Positions 1 to 6,046 of a stretch of 20,175 nucleotides of DNA are shown here, one piece after another. Every line of letters starts with the position of its first letter. The stretch's first letter is position 1. Below the pieces are notes generated by a model. The model did not search any database. It saw only the letters and a list, made by a program, of their open reading frames with translations, and was not told where the DNA came from. A program made the translations under genes and the position numbers. The stretch comes from NORP181 sp047623555. GTDB lineage: Bacteria > Pseudomonadota > Alphaproteobacteria > Rhodobacterales > Rhodobacteraceae. The DNA is taken from contig JBLHMP010000073.1 of the NCBI GenBank assembly GCA_047623555.1, forward strand, positions 1-20,175, in the 5' to 3' direction.

Positions 1-1
1 A

Positions 2-136
2 TCCATGGATGGTAAAGGTCGCGGGATCGACAACCGGATGATCGAGCGACTTTGGCGCTCTTTAAAATATGAGTGCATTTACCTCAATGCATTTGAAACC
101 GGTTCGGAGACACGCGCTGGAATTGGATCGATTTGA
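2..136 (+). pseudogene. IS3-family transposase OrfB remnant
   Basis: The frame starting at position 2 reads SMDGKGRGIDNRMIERLWRS, then LKYECIYLNAFETGSETRAG, then IGSI and a stop. This is the well-known DDE catalytic-core segment of IS3-family OrfB (rve domain), including the ERLWRSLKYE block that holds the last acidic residue. An intact protein would continue with a W-I-x-x-Y-N-x-x-R-P-H block, but here the frame breaks at about 130 and stops at 134-136. Short out-of-frame matches to a typical IS3 tail (for example an AGGK stretch near 168-185) suggest further frameshifts rather than a clean end. The 5' part of the gene lies left of the window. It is almost certainly inactive. Confidence 0.8.
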
Positions 137-168
137 TCTCCTGTCAGAGTGACAATTCACATCTTGCT

Positions 169-191
169 AGCAGGAGGCAAAAGCCCGTCAA
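169..191 (+). repeat. Imperfect 23-bp direct repeat, copy 1
   Basis: This 23-mer begins with AGCAGGAGGCAAA and matches positions 1104-1126 at 21 of 23 bases. It lies just after the IS3 transposase remnant, and together with the second copy it brackets the thermonuclease-like gene. It may be part of a degenerate transposase tail. Confidence 0.5.
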
Positions 192-227
192 GTACGCCTT
201 TTGCGATGTCGAAGATTGGCACTTTCG

Positions 228-245
228 AATTTCACATGTGAAATT
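228..245. repeat. Perfect 18-bp palindrome
   Basis: The sequence AATTTCACATGTGAAATT is its own reverse complement. It lies between the transposase remnant and the stop codon of the thermonuclease-like gene. It has no T-run on either side that would make it a convincing intrinsic terminator. It could be an operator for a dimeric regulator or a relic of a mobile-element end; nothing here decides between them. Confidence 0.5.
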
Positions 246-297
246 ATGTTCGTAGTACTTTGCCAAATCGGTTTTTCGATTAGACTTGTTCTGGGCA

Positions 298-819
298 TCA
301 TCGCCAGCGACGGCAAATCCCTTCTCGGATCATGATACCACTTAGGCTTTGTCCGTTTTGCAGATCGCATTCTCCGATTACGCGATCGTAGCTACGTCTT
401 TTGGACAATTGGCATTGAACTTTTTCACCCGCGACGAGTTGCGCCATCCGCCGTTTTGCTCTCTCACCTGCTGGTGTCCCAAGCTCGGCACAGTCCAATT
501 TGGCAAACCGAATGGGTGTACCCATAACTTCAATGGTGTCGCCGTCTCTCACGTGAGTAACTCGGCCTTCAATCTGCCTTGCTGTTGTCGAGGGTTGTGC
601 AGTTCGTCTTCCTTTCTGCCCAGATGATCCATCAATTTGTGGAAGACGGTTGATCTGAACTCGGTCATTGGTAGACGCCCGGTCATTGAAAAATTCGTTG
701 TGATCTACGGTGAGGGAATACGCGTTGGCCAATACGCCTGCGGCAATGAGCCAAACAAGTGGGTGAATGCGTTTCAACCGTGGCAGTGTGAATGAAACCC
801 CACCTGACCGTGGAGCCAA
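298..819 (-). CDS. Membrane-anchored staphylococcal-nuclease-like (thermonuclease family) protein
   Basis: The C-terminal half (residues about 82-172) is a staphylococcal-nuclease-like domain. It shows the VRDGDTI opening and residues matching the nuclease active-site Arg-Glu-Arg: R104 (PIRFAKLDC), E119 (TPAGERA) and R146 (YDRVIGEC). A hydrophobic segment at about residues 19-37 suggests an N-terminal membrane anchor with the nuclease domain exported. The family hydrolyses nucleic acid phosphodiester bonds, but small alphaproteobacterial members are mostly uncharacterised. The frame has no ATG: TTG at 819 is the only evident start near the hydrophobic segment, and the frame stays open upstream to a stop at 931-933. 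The N-terminus may therefore be wrong or the gene 5'-damaged. The active-site residues are intact. Confidence 0.65.
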   Translation of the reverse strand: MAPRSGGVSFTLPRLKRIHPLVWLIAAGVLANAYSLTVDHNEFFNDRASTNDRVQINRLPQIDGSSGQKGRRTAQPSTTARQIEGRVTHVRDGDTIEVMGTPIRFAKLDCAELGTPAGERAKRRMAQLVAGEKVQCQLSKRRSYDRVIGECDLQNGQSLSGIMIREGICRRWR

Positions 820-910
820 GCGAACGAGGTTCTTGGCGCTTCTGATTTGCAGCCACTGATTTGTTCGATTGAAAACAAGACGGCTGATCAGCAGGGCGCA
901 GCCAATGCAA

Positions 911-931
911 ACACGCTTACAAAAAGCGTGT
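911..931. repeat. 8-bp perfect hairpin
   Basis: The arms ACACGCTT (911-918) and AAGCGTGT (924-931) are perfectly complementary around a 5-nt loop. There is no long T-run after either arm, so a role as an intrinsic terminator is doubtful. It sits upstream of the thermonuclease-like gene. Confidence 0.4.
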
Positions 932-1103
932 CATCAGGGATCGTCTCAATTGTTCTGCTCAAATATTCCAACTCTCTGTCCCGATTGGTTTAGGTCGGAT
1001 TTCATGCAGCTTACTTAAACTTGAAGACGAAATTATGACGACAGCCCAACCGAACTGACAATTGATTGGCAAAAGCGACTAGCGCCTCTGCTCAAATCGG
1101 GCC

Positions 1104-1126
1104 AGCAGGAGGCAAAGGCCAGTCAA
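1104..1126 (+). repeat. Imperfect 23-bp direct repeat, copy 2
   Basis: This is the second copy of the repeat at 169-191, sharing the exact 13-base core AGCAGGAGGCAAA and differing at two later positions. It lies 935 bp from the first copy. Confidence 0.5.
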
Positions 1127-1181
1127 CGGCCCGCCTACGTGATCGCTGGGATAGGGACCAACTGGTTCGGTCGCGCTTAAG

Positions 1182-1441
1182 TCAAACGTCTCTCCCGCAA
1201 TGTTTGCAAGCTATTGCATCTTGCTTGATTAACTCAGCGCAACTTGGACACTTCTTCATCCCTGAACTCAGCTGTTGGCTTTCGATTGCACGATCATCTG
1301 CCCGCATAATAAGCGCATGAGGGAGGGCCACAATGAATAAGGCTGCGCCGTATATCCACCAAGCAAGAAAGACTTGCCTTTTCCCTGAGCAATGGCGGCT
1401 GGGATAAGTCCAATTAGCACTGCAATTATAAGAATTTCCAC
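1182..1441 (-). pseudogene. Frameshifted small membrane protein with C-terminal zinc ribbon
   Basis: Reading leftward from a GTG at 1441, preceded by GGGGAG, the first frame gives VEILIIAVLIGLIPAAIAQG and then KGKSF. The next frame continues AWWIYGAALFIVALPHALIM, and after a spacer a zinc ribbon CPSC-x12-CKHC, ending GRDV and a stop at 1182-1184. The two halves fit one known type of small bacterial protein, with a short membrane segment, a WW-Y-G-ALF-VAL-PHAL block and a CxxC-CxxC tail. They are joined only if one base is restored around 1361-1372 (TTCTTGC, presumably once TTCTTTGC). The repaired protein would be about 86 residues. The function is unknown. It lies 11 bp downstream of the next gene and was probably co-transcribed with it. 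A sequencing error or programmed frameshifting could also explain the break. Confidence 0.7.
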
Positions 1442-1452
1442 TTTATCTCCCC

Positions 1453-1776
1453 TTATCGTCCATATTCTCTGCCACCTGTCGACCATAAATACAAAGTTTC
1501 ACTGTACGGAAGACGGAAGTAGACAGTCGTTTCCTCTAAAATCTTGCCCATCATCATACTGCGGCAAAGCAAGCTGACTCCTCCCATTTCTCGCTCACAG
1601 ATAGCATCAGCACTGTCTAAAAAACTGGTTTTTCCGACGCGTTTTGTTACAAGAGTTCGGCCCTCTGGCAATGCGCCGATAGGCTGAATCACAAATACTG
1701 TAAGAGAAAAATACGCAAATATGGCTGCAGCCATCACTAACCCTGCGCACACAATTGTGATCGATTTAGCTGTCAT
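1453..1776 (-). CDS. Small membrane-anchored protein of unknown function
   Basis: This is a protein of about 107 residues with one N-terminal hydrophobic segment (roughly residues 7-30) and a polar C-terminal domain likely to face the periplasm. The soluble part contains two cysteines (DAICERE and SLLCRSM) that could form a disulfide. I recognise no domain. The ATG at 1776 is chosen because GGATGG precedes it at good spacing; an ATG at 1788 in the same frame would add four residues. It is followed after 11 bp by the frameshifted zinc-ribbon gene, which suggests a two-gene transcript. Coding is supported by the membrane-protein-like composition and tight spacing; its function is unknown. Confidence 0.6.
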   Translation of the reverse strand: MTAKSITIVCAGLVMAAAIFAYFSLTVFVIQPIGALPEGRTLVTKRVGKTSFLDSADAICEREMGGVSLLCRSMMMGKILEETTVYFRLPYSETLYLWSTGGREYGR

Positions 1777-1879
1777 ATATCCATCCATTCAGCAAATGCT
1801 GACGCGCTTAAGAGTTCTGAAGGCATATTAAGTCTCTTGTTTGCAAACTGGTTTTGTTATGGATCAGTTTTGTTAAGGT

Positions 1880-2263
1880 TCAACAGGCCCCGGCTTGCTG
1901 CGCGCCGTGGGTAGCCTGACTTCTTGTGTATTTGTCACCGACATCCGATGAAAGTTGATCGATGAGCCCCTTGCACGAGAATCCCATCATTTCCAAATAC
2001 TGTTTTGCGGATCTCACCGCCTGGGCATTCCAATCAACAGACAGGCTGTTCACAGCCGCTGTAGCGTCGGCAACATTATAGCCATCTCCGTATGAAGAGG
2101 ACAGCTGTTCGATAAGACCAGCTCGAGAAAACCCTGAAAAACTCAGGTAGTTATTTGCAGACCTGACGGCGTTTTTCTGCGGGCCGGTTAAGTTTTAGGA
2201 AGAAGCGATCGAAGCACCTAGTATGGCAAATGATAAGACGGCTATCCCCAGAAATTTAATCAT
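1880..2263 (-). pseudogene. Secreted Ltp-repeat (superinfection-exclusion-type) protein, interrupted by a stop codon
   Basis: From ATG at 2263 the frame encodes a clear signal peptide (MIKFLGIAVLSFAILGASIA, then SS). A TAA follows at 2195-2197 (codon 23). The same frame then runs on without interruption for 104 codons to TGA at 1880-1882. The downstream part contains two tandem repeats of about 44 residues, starting AVRSANNYLSFSGFSRAGLI and AVRSAKQYLEMMGFSCKGLI, with a VDWN junction between them. This matches the Ltp domain (Pfam Lipoprotein_Ltp, PF07553). Its founding member, from a Streptococcus thermophilus prophage, blocks phage DNA injection. There is no lipobox cysteine, so export by signal peptidase I is more likely than lipidation. 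The TAA is one change from CAA (Gln). The assignment to the repeat family is firm; the anti-phage role is inferred. Confidence 0.8.
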
Positions 2264-2423
2264 ATTTATCTACAATCCCTAAACAGCATTCACCCAAAAG
2301 AAGAACTTCTCTCGAAAAATCAATCACAGAATGCAGACTGCTTCAAGCCCGACCGTACCAGAAGCGCCCAAATGTCACGCTTGGGTGGTTTGGAAAGGGA
2401 CTATCACACATGTGAAATCCCAC
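2264..2423. other. Short intergenic region between integrase and Ltp-repeat pseudogene
   Basis: No gene was found here. The 12-mer CACATGTGAAAT at 2408-2419 also occurs inside the palindrome at 228-245, but a shared 12-mer is expected by chance in a window of this size. Confidence 0.4.
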
Positions 2424-3665
2424 TCAATCCCCGTCACCCAACGTCTGCAGGTTCTCGACCTGCTCGGGACTCAATTCCATATTCTTGAGATAGAACCGCT
2501 CGAGCTGCTCAACGCTCGTGCCAGCATTCTTGGCAAGCCAGTAAATGTTGACCTTGCCCTTCGAATTTCGAAGCCGTGACTGCAAAGAAAAATGGCGCAA
2601 TGAATAGGGCGATCGAGCATTGCCGTTCGAATCATACTTTAGACCCGACACATCCAATACATGATTGAAGATGCGTCGCGCTGTGCTGACTGCAGTGGCC
2701 CTGTTCTTGTACTCAGGCATAAACACATATTCGTCTGGGTCTGGTGTCGTAAGCTCGCGGGGCGAGTCTGGGTCAGACTTCCTGAGTACCATGCGAGTAC
2801 TACTGTACAAGACCAAAGCAAACGACAACGTTGCCGCTTTTCGAAAACCAGTCTTGCCGCCGTGAACGCTCATCACGAGATGCTTCGGATCAGTACGAAC
2901 TTCGACATCGACGTGTCGCAGCCCGAACAGTTCTTTTTCTGTCGGCCGTAAAAAACTGTGCACGATGAACGCAAAAATGTGGACGTGCTTGTGCGTCATT
3001 TTCACGCCACGAACGACATCTCCGCGCTGCGCACACTGCCGCGCTACCGTCATCAGCTTTTTGTATTCCTTCTCCGTGAAGGTCACGCGTGGCTTATCAA
3101 CGGTCTTAAGTTTGGGCGCGTCTGGTATCTTGTCGATCAAGCCATCTTCGAACGCTAACCGAAGCACCTGATGTACCATCATGCATTGCTTGGCCTTCGT
3201 CGAGTTCGCAAGCGGCTGTTCTCGCCGAGAATCTAGATGAACAAGAAAATCCCTCATCTCACCTGACGTGATTTTGCCAACATCATACTTGCCGAAATAC
3301 GAGATCAGACCGTCGCCCTCCCGAAACAGGATCTTACGACCATCTGAATAGCTGCGAGCATTTGCACCTTTCGCTTTGTTGAACGCGTCAAACTTGCGAG
3401 CAAACGTTTCAAAGCTCCTGTCTTTGGTCGCTGCCTGAGACGGATCGACGTTCTTTCTGTACGTGTCCGCAAACTCAAGCGCCGCTTCAATCGCGTCTAT
3501 ACGACTGGTTTCTTTGGTAGATTTTCTAACGTACTTCTTCGCGATACTGTCCCAGAGCCGTGCGTACCAAAACGGGCTTCGACCAGTTTGATAGATCGCA
3601 AGTCCAGACTTGATGTGTTTCAGCTTAGAAACTTGATTCTTCGACTTATCCAACACTCGTCTCAC
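2424..3665 (-). CDS. int: Tyrosine-type site-specific recombinase (integrase)
   Basis: This 413-residue protein has the layout of a phage/island integrase. The N-terminal half (to about residue 180) fits arm- and core-binding domains, and the C-terminal half is catalytic. Visible catalytic positions are R240 (SFLRPTE), K271 (HGGKTG), Y354-S-L-R357-H358 replacing the usual H-x-x-R box, and the nucleophile Y392 (LERFYLKN). The usual GH before the tyrosine is GT (NAGTS), as in a known proteobacterial integrase subgroup. The expected role is integration and excision at the tRNA-Met 3' end 89 bp away. The first start is GTG at 3665, but GTG at 3656 (codon 4) has the better-spaced AGGG. No frameshift or internal stop is seen, so it may still be active. 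Confidence 0.9.
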   Translation of the reverse strand: MRRVLDKSKNQVSKLKHIKSGLAIYQTGRSPFWYARLWDSIAKKYVRKSTKETSRIDAIEAALEFADTYRKNVDPSQAATKDRSFETFARKFDAFNKAKGANARSYSDGRKILFREGDGLISYFGKYDVGKITSGEMRDFLVHLDSRREQPLANSTKAKQCMMVHQVLRLAFEDGLIDKIPDAPKLKTVDKPRVTFTEKEYKKLMTVARQCAQRGDVVRGVKMTHKHVHIFAFIVHSFLRPTEKELFGLRHVDVEVRTDPKHLVMSVHGGKTGFRKAATLSFALVLYSSTRMVLRKSDPDSPRELTTPDPDEYVFMPEYKNRATAVSTARRIFNHVLDVSGLKYDSNGNARSPYSLRHFSLQSRLRNSKGKVNIYWLAKNAGTSVEQLERFYLKNMELSPEQVENLQTLGDGD

Positions 3666-3673
3666 CCTATTCG

Positions 3674-3692
3674 GTGTGTAACAGTGTGTAAC
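3674..3692. repeat. Tandem nonamer GTGTGTAAC, possible integrase arm sites
   Basis: GTGTGTAAC occurs at 3674-3682 and again at 3684-3692, a 10-base period close to one helical turn. It lies between the integrase start and the tRNA 3' end, where arm-type binding sites of tyrosine recombinases are normally found. Such sites can also repress the integrase promoter. The binding role is an inference. Confidence 0.4.
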
Positions 3693-3753
3693 TTATCTGG
3701 CGATTCTTTACTTTGCAAATTGTCACCGTAAACTCTTGATATACATGAGTTTT

Positions 3754-3775
3754 TGGTGGCGGTGCAGGGATTTGA
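3754..3775 (-). other. Putative attachment-site region (tRNA 3' end)
   Basis: The 3' end of the tRNA, including the T-arm side of the acceptor stem and an encoded CCA, faces the integrase gene. Tyrosine recombinases commonly use this part of a tRNA as the crossover core. The exact core cannot be defined because the other junction is not in the window. Confidence 0.45.
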
Positions 3776-3830
3776 ACCCCGGACACGCGGATTATGATTC
3801 CGCTGCTCTAACCAACTGAGCTACACCGCC
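3754..3830 (-). tRNA. tRNA-Met (anticodon CAU)
   Basis: The reverse strand folds as a standard cloverleaf. The acceptor stem is GGCGGTG/CACCGCC, the D-arm contains AGCTCAGTTGGTTAGAGC, and the anticodon stem GCGGA/TCCGC holds the loop ATCATAA. The T-arm has GGTTCAAATCC, followed by discriminator A and an encoded CCA at 3756-3754. The anticodon is CAU. The sequence and the encoded, unmismatched acceptor pair at position 1 fit an elongator methionine tRNA rather than the initiator; a lysidine-modified tRNA-Ile2 also has CAU and cannot be excluded by eye. It lies 52 bp downstream of hemE on the same strand. Confidence 0.95.
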
Positions 3831-3882
3831 GTAAGTTTGGGCGTCGTAAGCCAGCTAAGGCCATGCGTCAAGCCCGAAATGA

Positions 3883-4917
3883 CTAGGCTTGTCGGATAGT
3901 GTCGATCATCAGCTGAACGTTTTGTGGATCCGCGTCCGGCGTGATGCCATGTCCAAGGTTAAAGATGTGCGGACCACCCGAAAACGCCTTAACAATTGCA
4001 AGGGTATCGTCGACCAGATCCTGACCGCCCGTAACCATATGACGCGAGGCCAGGTTGCCCTGTACACAGCCATCAACCTGCACATTTTTGACAGCCCAAA
4101 CCGGATCAACCGAATTGTCCAACGCCACGCAATCGACGCCTGTTGCCTTGGCAAACCCTATATATTTGTCACCGGCCTCACGCGGAAATCCGATGATCGG
4201 CGTATCGGGGTGGCGTTTTTTCAACGCTGTGACAATTTGCTGGCAAGGCTTTAGCGCATATTTCTCAAAATCCGCGCCTTTCAGCGATCCGGCCCAGCTA
4301 TCAAACAGTTTGACCACATCGGCACCCGCCTCAATCTGCATCGACAGATAGTCGATAGTCGCCACCGTAATCCGCTCTAAAAGCGCCTCAAATAACGCGG
4401 TATTTTCCTCACGCAGGGCATGCGCGGGCGCCTGATCCGGCGTGCCGCGCCCGGCAATCATATAGGTCGCCACGGTCCATGGCGCGCCTGCGAACCCAAT
4501 CAGCGTGGTGTCGGCGGATAATTCACCGCCCACAATGCGCAACGTCTCATAAATCGGCGCCAGCGTGTCGTGAATGTCACTTGCCGGTTTCAACGCGTCA
4601 AAATCGCTTTGGGTTGTGATGGTCGACAGACGTGGGCCTTCGCCGGTGACAAACCACAGGTCCGCGCCCAGCGCCTGTGGCACTAGCAAAATATCGGCAA
4701 ACATAATGGCCGCATCAAAGCCATACCGCTGGATTGGTTGCATCGTCACCTCGGCGGCCAACTCGCTATTGTAACACAACGACAGGAAATCTCCGGCCTT
4801 GGCACGGGTGGCGCGATACTCGGGCAAATAGCGGCCAGCCTGCCGCATCATCCAGATTGGCGGCGTCTTGAGTGTTTCGCCTGCCAGTGCCCGCATCATC
4901 TTTTTAGTGTTGGCCAT
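3883..4917 (-). CDS. hemE: Uroporphyrinogen decarboxylase
   Basis: This cytosolic enzyme removes four carboxyl groups from uroporphyrinogen III to give coproporphyrinogen III in haem and bacteriochlorophyll synthesis. The 344-residue product has the family's usual length. It carries both UroD signatures, PPIWMMRQAGRYLPEYR (residues 19-35, with the substrate-binding arginines) and GFAGAPWTVATYMI, plus the catalytic Asp in IMFADILLVP (D75). ATG at 4917 is preferred over one at 4977: it matches the family N-terminus (MANTKKMMRAL) and is preceded by GGGGGCG. The gene is divergent from hemC across a gap of about 100 bp, and tRNA-Met follows on the same strand. Confidence 0.96.
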   Translation of the reverse strand: MANTKKMMRALAGETLKTPPIWMMRQAGRYLPEYRATRAKAGDFLSLCYNSELAAEVTMQPIQRYGFDAAIMFADILLVPQALGADLWFVTGEGPRLSTITTQSDFDALKPASDIHDTLAPIYETLRIVGGELSADTTLIGFAGAPWTVATYMIAGRGTPDQAPAHALREENTALFEALLERITVATIDYLSMQIEAGADVVKLFDSWAGSLKGADFEKYALKPCQQIVTALKKRHPDTPIIGFPREAGDKYIGFAKATGVDCVALDNSVDPVWAVKNVQVDGCVQGNLASRHMVTGGQDLVDDTLAIVKAFSGGPHIFNLGHGITPDADPQNVQLMIDTIRQA

Positions 4918-5019
4918 GATCGCCCCCGAATTGATTAGATGCCTTGGGTCCGGTCTGGGCGGCGATTTGTCAAGCATGTGACGGTTGTCAGGGCAATGTG
5001 ACGCGATTAAAGACAGGGG
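4918..5019. promoter_or_regulatory. Divergent hemE/hemC intergenic region
   Basis: These 102 bp must hold the start signals of both hemE (leftward) and hemC (rightward). A TTGACA hexamer on the minus strand and TTGTCA hexamers on the plus strand are visible, but I could not pair any with a convincing -10 element at 16-18 bp. The pairing of two successive-step haem genes on one control region would allow joint regulation. Confidence 0.4.
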
Positions 5020-5967
5020 ATGACAAATACACTTCCCTCTCCGGCCAACCCGCTGAAAATCGGCACGCGTGGCTCGCCCCTGGCTTTGGCACAGGCTTAT
5101 GAAACCCGTTATCGATTGGCCGCCGCCTTTGATCTGCCACAGGATGCCTTTGCCATCGTGGTGATCAAAACCACTGGCGACCGAGTGCAGGACCGACCGC
5201 TGAAAGACATCGGCGGCAAAGGTCTGTTCACCCGCGAGATCGAAGAGGATTTGTTGTCAGGTAAAATCGACATCGCCGTTCATTCGATGAAAGACATGCC
5301 GGTGCTGCAACCCGATGGCCTCGTGCTCGACAGCTATCTGCCCCGCGAAGACCCGCGCGATGCGTTTATATCCCCACGCTCAACCGGGCTGGGCGATCTG
5401 CAATCCGGTGCGGTTGTTGGCACCTCGAGTTTACGGCGCAAAGCGCAGATCCTGCTTAATCGCCCCGACCTGCAAGTGGTCGAATTTCGCGGCACGGTTC
5501 AGACGCGACTGCGAAAGCTGAATGACGGCGTGGCCGAGTGTACGTTTCTGGCGATGGCCGGATTGAACCGGTTAGATATGGCCGATGTGCCTGCGACGCC
5601 GATTTCTGCCGACGACATGCTGCCCGCGGTTGCCCAAGGTGCTATTGGCATTGAGCGGCGCGTCACCGACCACCGCATGGCCGATCTGTTAGCGGCCATT
5701 CACCACGTCGAAACCGGCCAAAGACTCGCCGCAGAACGGGCGTTTCTGACGGCATTGGACGGATCATGCGAAACACCAATTGCCGGGTTGGCCGAACTGG
5801 ATGGCAAAACCTTGCGCCTGCGCGGACAGGTGTTGCGGCCAAATGGCTCCGAGGCGATTGACGATGATCGTACCTGCCCGATTGAGGACGGTGCCGCCTT
5901 GGGGCAGGACATGGCCGATAGATTGCTGAAACAGGCCGGTCCGGGTTTTTTCGACTGGCGCAGCTAG
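5020..5967 (+). CDS. hemC: Hydroxymethylbilane synthase (porphobilinogen deaminase)
   Basis: This enzyme polymerises four porphobilinogen units into hydroxymethylbilane, two steps before HemE. The 315-residue protein shows the KIGTRGSPLALAQA start, the loop DIGGKGLFTREIEE, the AVHSMKDMP block (residues 86-94), the cofactor-binding arginines in GTSSLRRKAQIL, and FRGTVQTRLRKL. C250 in LDGSCETPIAGL is the residue that covalently carries the dipyrromethane cofactor. The start ATG is preceded closely by ACAGGGG. It is divergent from hemE. The function is certain from the motifs. Confidence 0.96.
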   Translation: MTNTLPSPANPLKIGTRGSPLALAQAYETRYRLAAAFDLPQDAFAIVVIKTTGDRVQDRPLKDIGGKGLFTREIEEDLLSGKIDIAVHSMKDMPVLQPDGLVLDSYLPREDPRDAFISPRSTGLGDLQSGAVVGTSSLRRKAQILLNRPDLQVVEFRGTVQTRLRKLNDGVAECTFLAMAGLNRLDMADVPATPISADDMLPAVAQGAIGIERRVTDHRMADLLAAIHHVETGQRLAAERAFLTALDGSCETPIAGLAELDGKTLRLRGQVLRPNGSEAIDDDRTCPIEDGAALGQDMADRLLKQAGPGFFDWRS

Positions 5968-6046
5968 CACCCCGGATAAATGGCGTCGCGGTTTAATTGA
6001 CAGGATGGGCAGCGGCCTGTGACACTCTCTTTAGGGAGAACCGCGC

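Larger units (their letters stand above)
820..1181. other. Intergenic stretch with hairpin, repeat copy and a startless open frame
   Basis: No supportable gene was found here. The stretch holds an 8-bp perfect hairpin (arms 911-918 and 924-931, 5-nt loop) and one copy of an imperfect 23-bp direct repeat (1104-1126). It also holds a 51-codon open frame on the plus strand (1025-1180) that looks protein-like but lacks any plausible start codon. That frame ends in AYVIAGIGTNWFGRA and a stop, and may be the tail of a decayed gene. I do not recognise it. Confidence 0.4.
1..3753. mobile_element. End of a decaying genomic island integrated at tRNA-Met
   Basis: The stretch between the left window edge and the 3' end of the tRNA-Met gene is visibly AT-richer than everything to its right. 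It contains an IS3 transposase remnant, a tyrosine recombinase next to the tRNA, and several short accessory genes, at least two of them broken. An integrase adjacent to a tRNA 3' end, transcribed in the same direction as the tRNA, is the classic layout of an integrated element. I did not find by eye a second copy of the tRNA 3' end within the window, so the far boundary must lie outside it or has been lost. The island interpretation is an inference from this layout. Confidence 0.6.

Noticed and set aside
2408..2419. CACATGTGAAAT shared with the palindrome at 228-245
   Set aside because: A 12-base match between two places is expected by chance in a window of this size, and the second copy is not palindromic.
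3731..3751. AACTC...GAGTT inverted repeat beside the tRNA 3' end
   Set aside because: It is only five outer pairs with inner mismatches. The T-run lies on the strand opposite to the tRNA and integrase, so it is not a convincing terminator.
4918..4977. 20-residue upstream extension of hemE
   Set aside because: It does not resemble the HemE N-terminus and runs through the hemE/hemC promoter gap. GGGGGCG supports the ATG at 4917.
5997..6002. Perfect TTGACA upstream of the desaturase gene
   Set aside because: No acceptable -10 hexamer was found 16-18 bp downstream, so it is mentioned only as a possibility under the gene.
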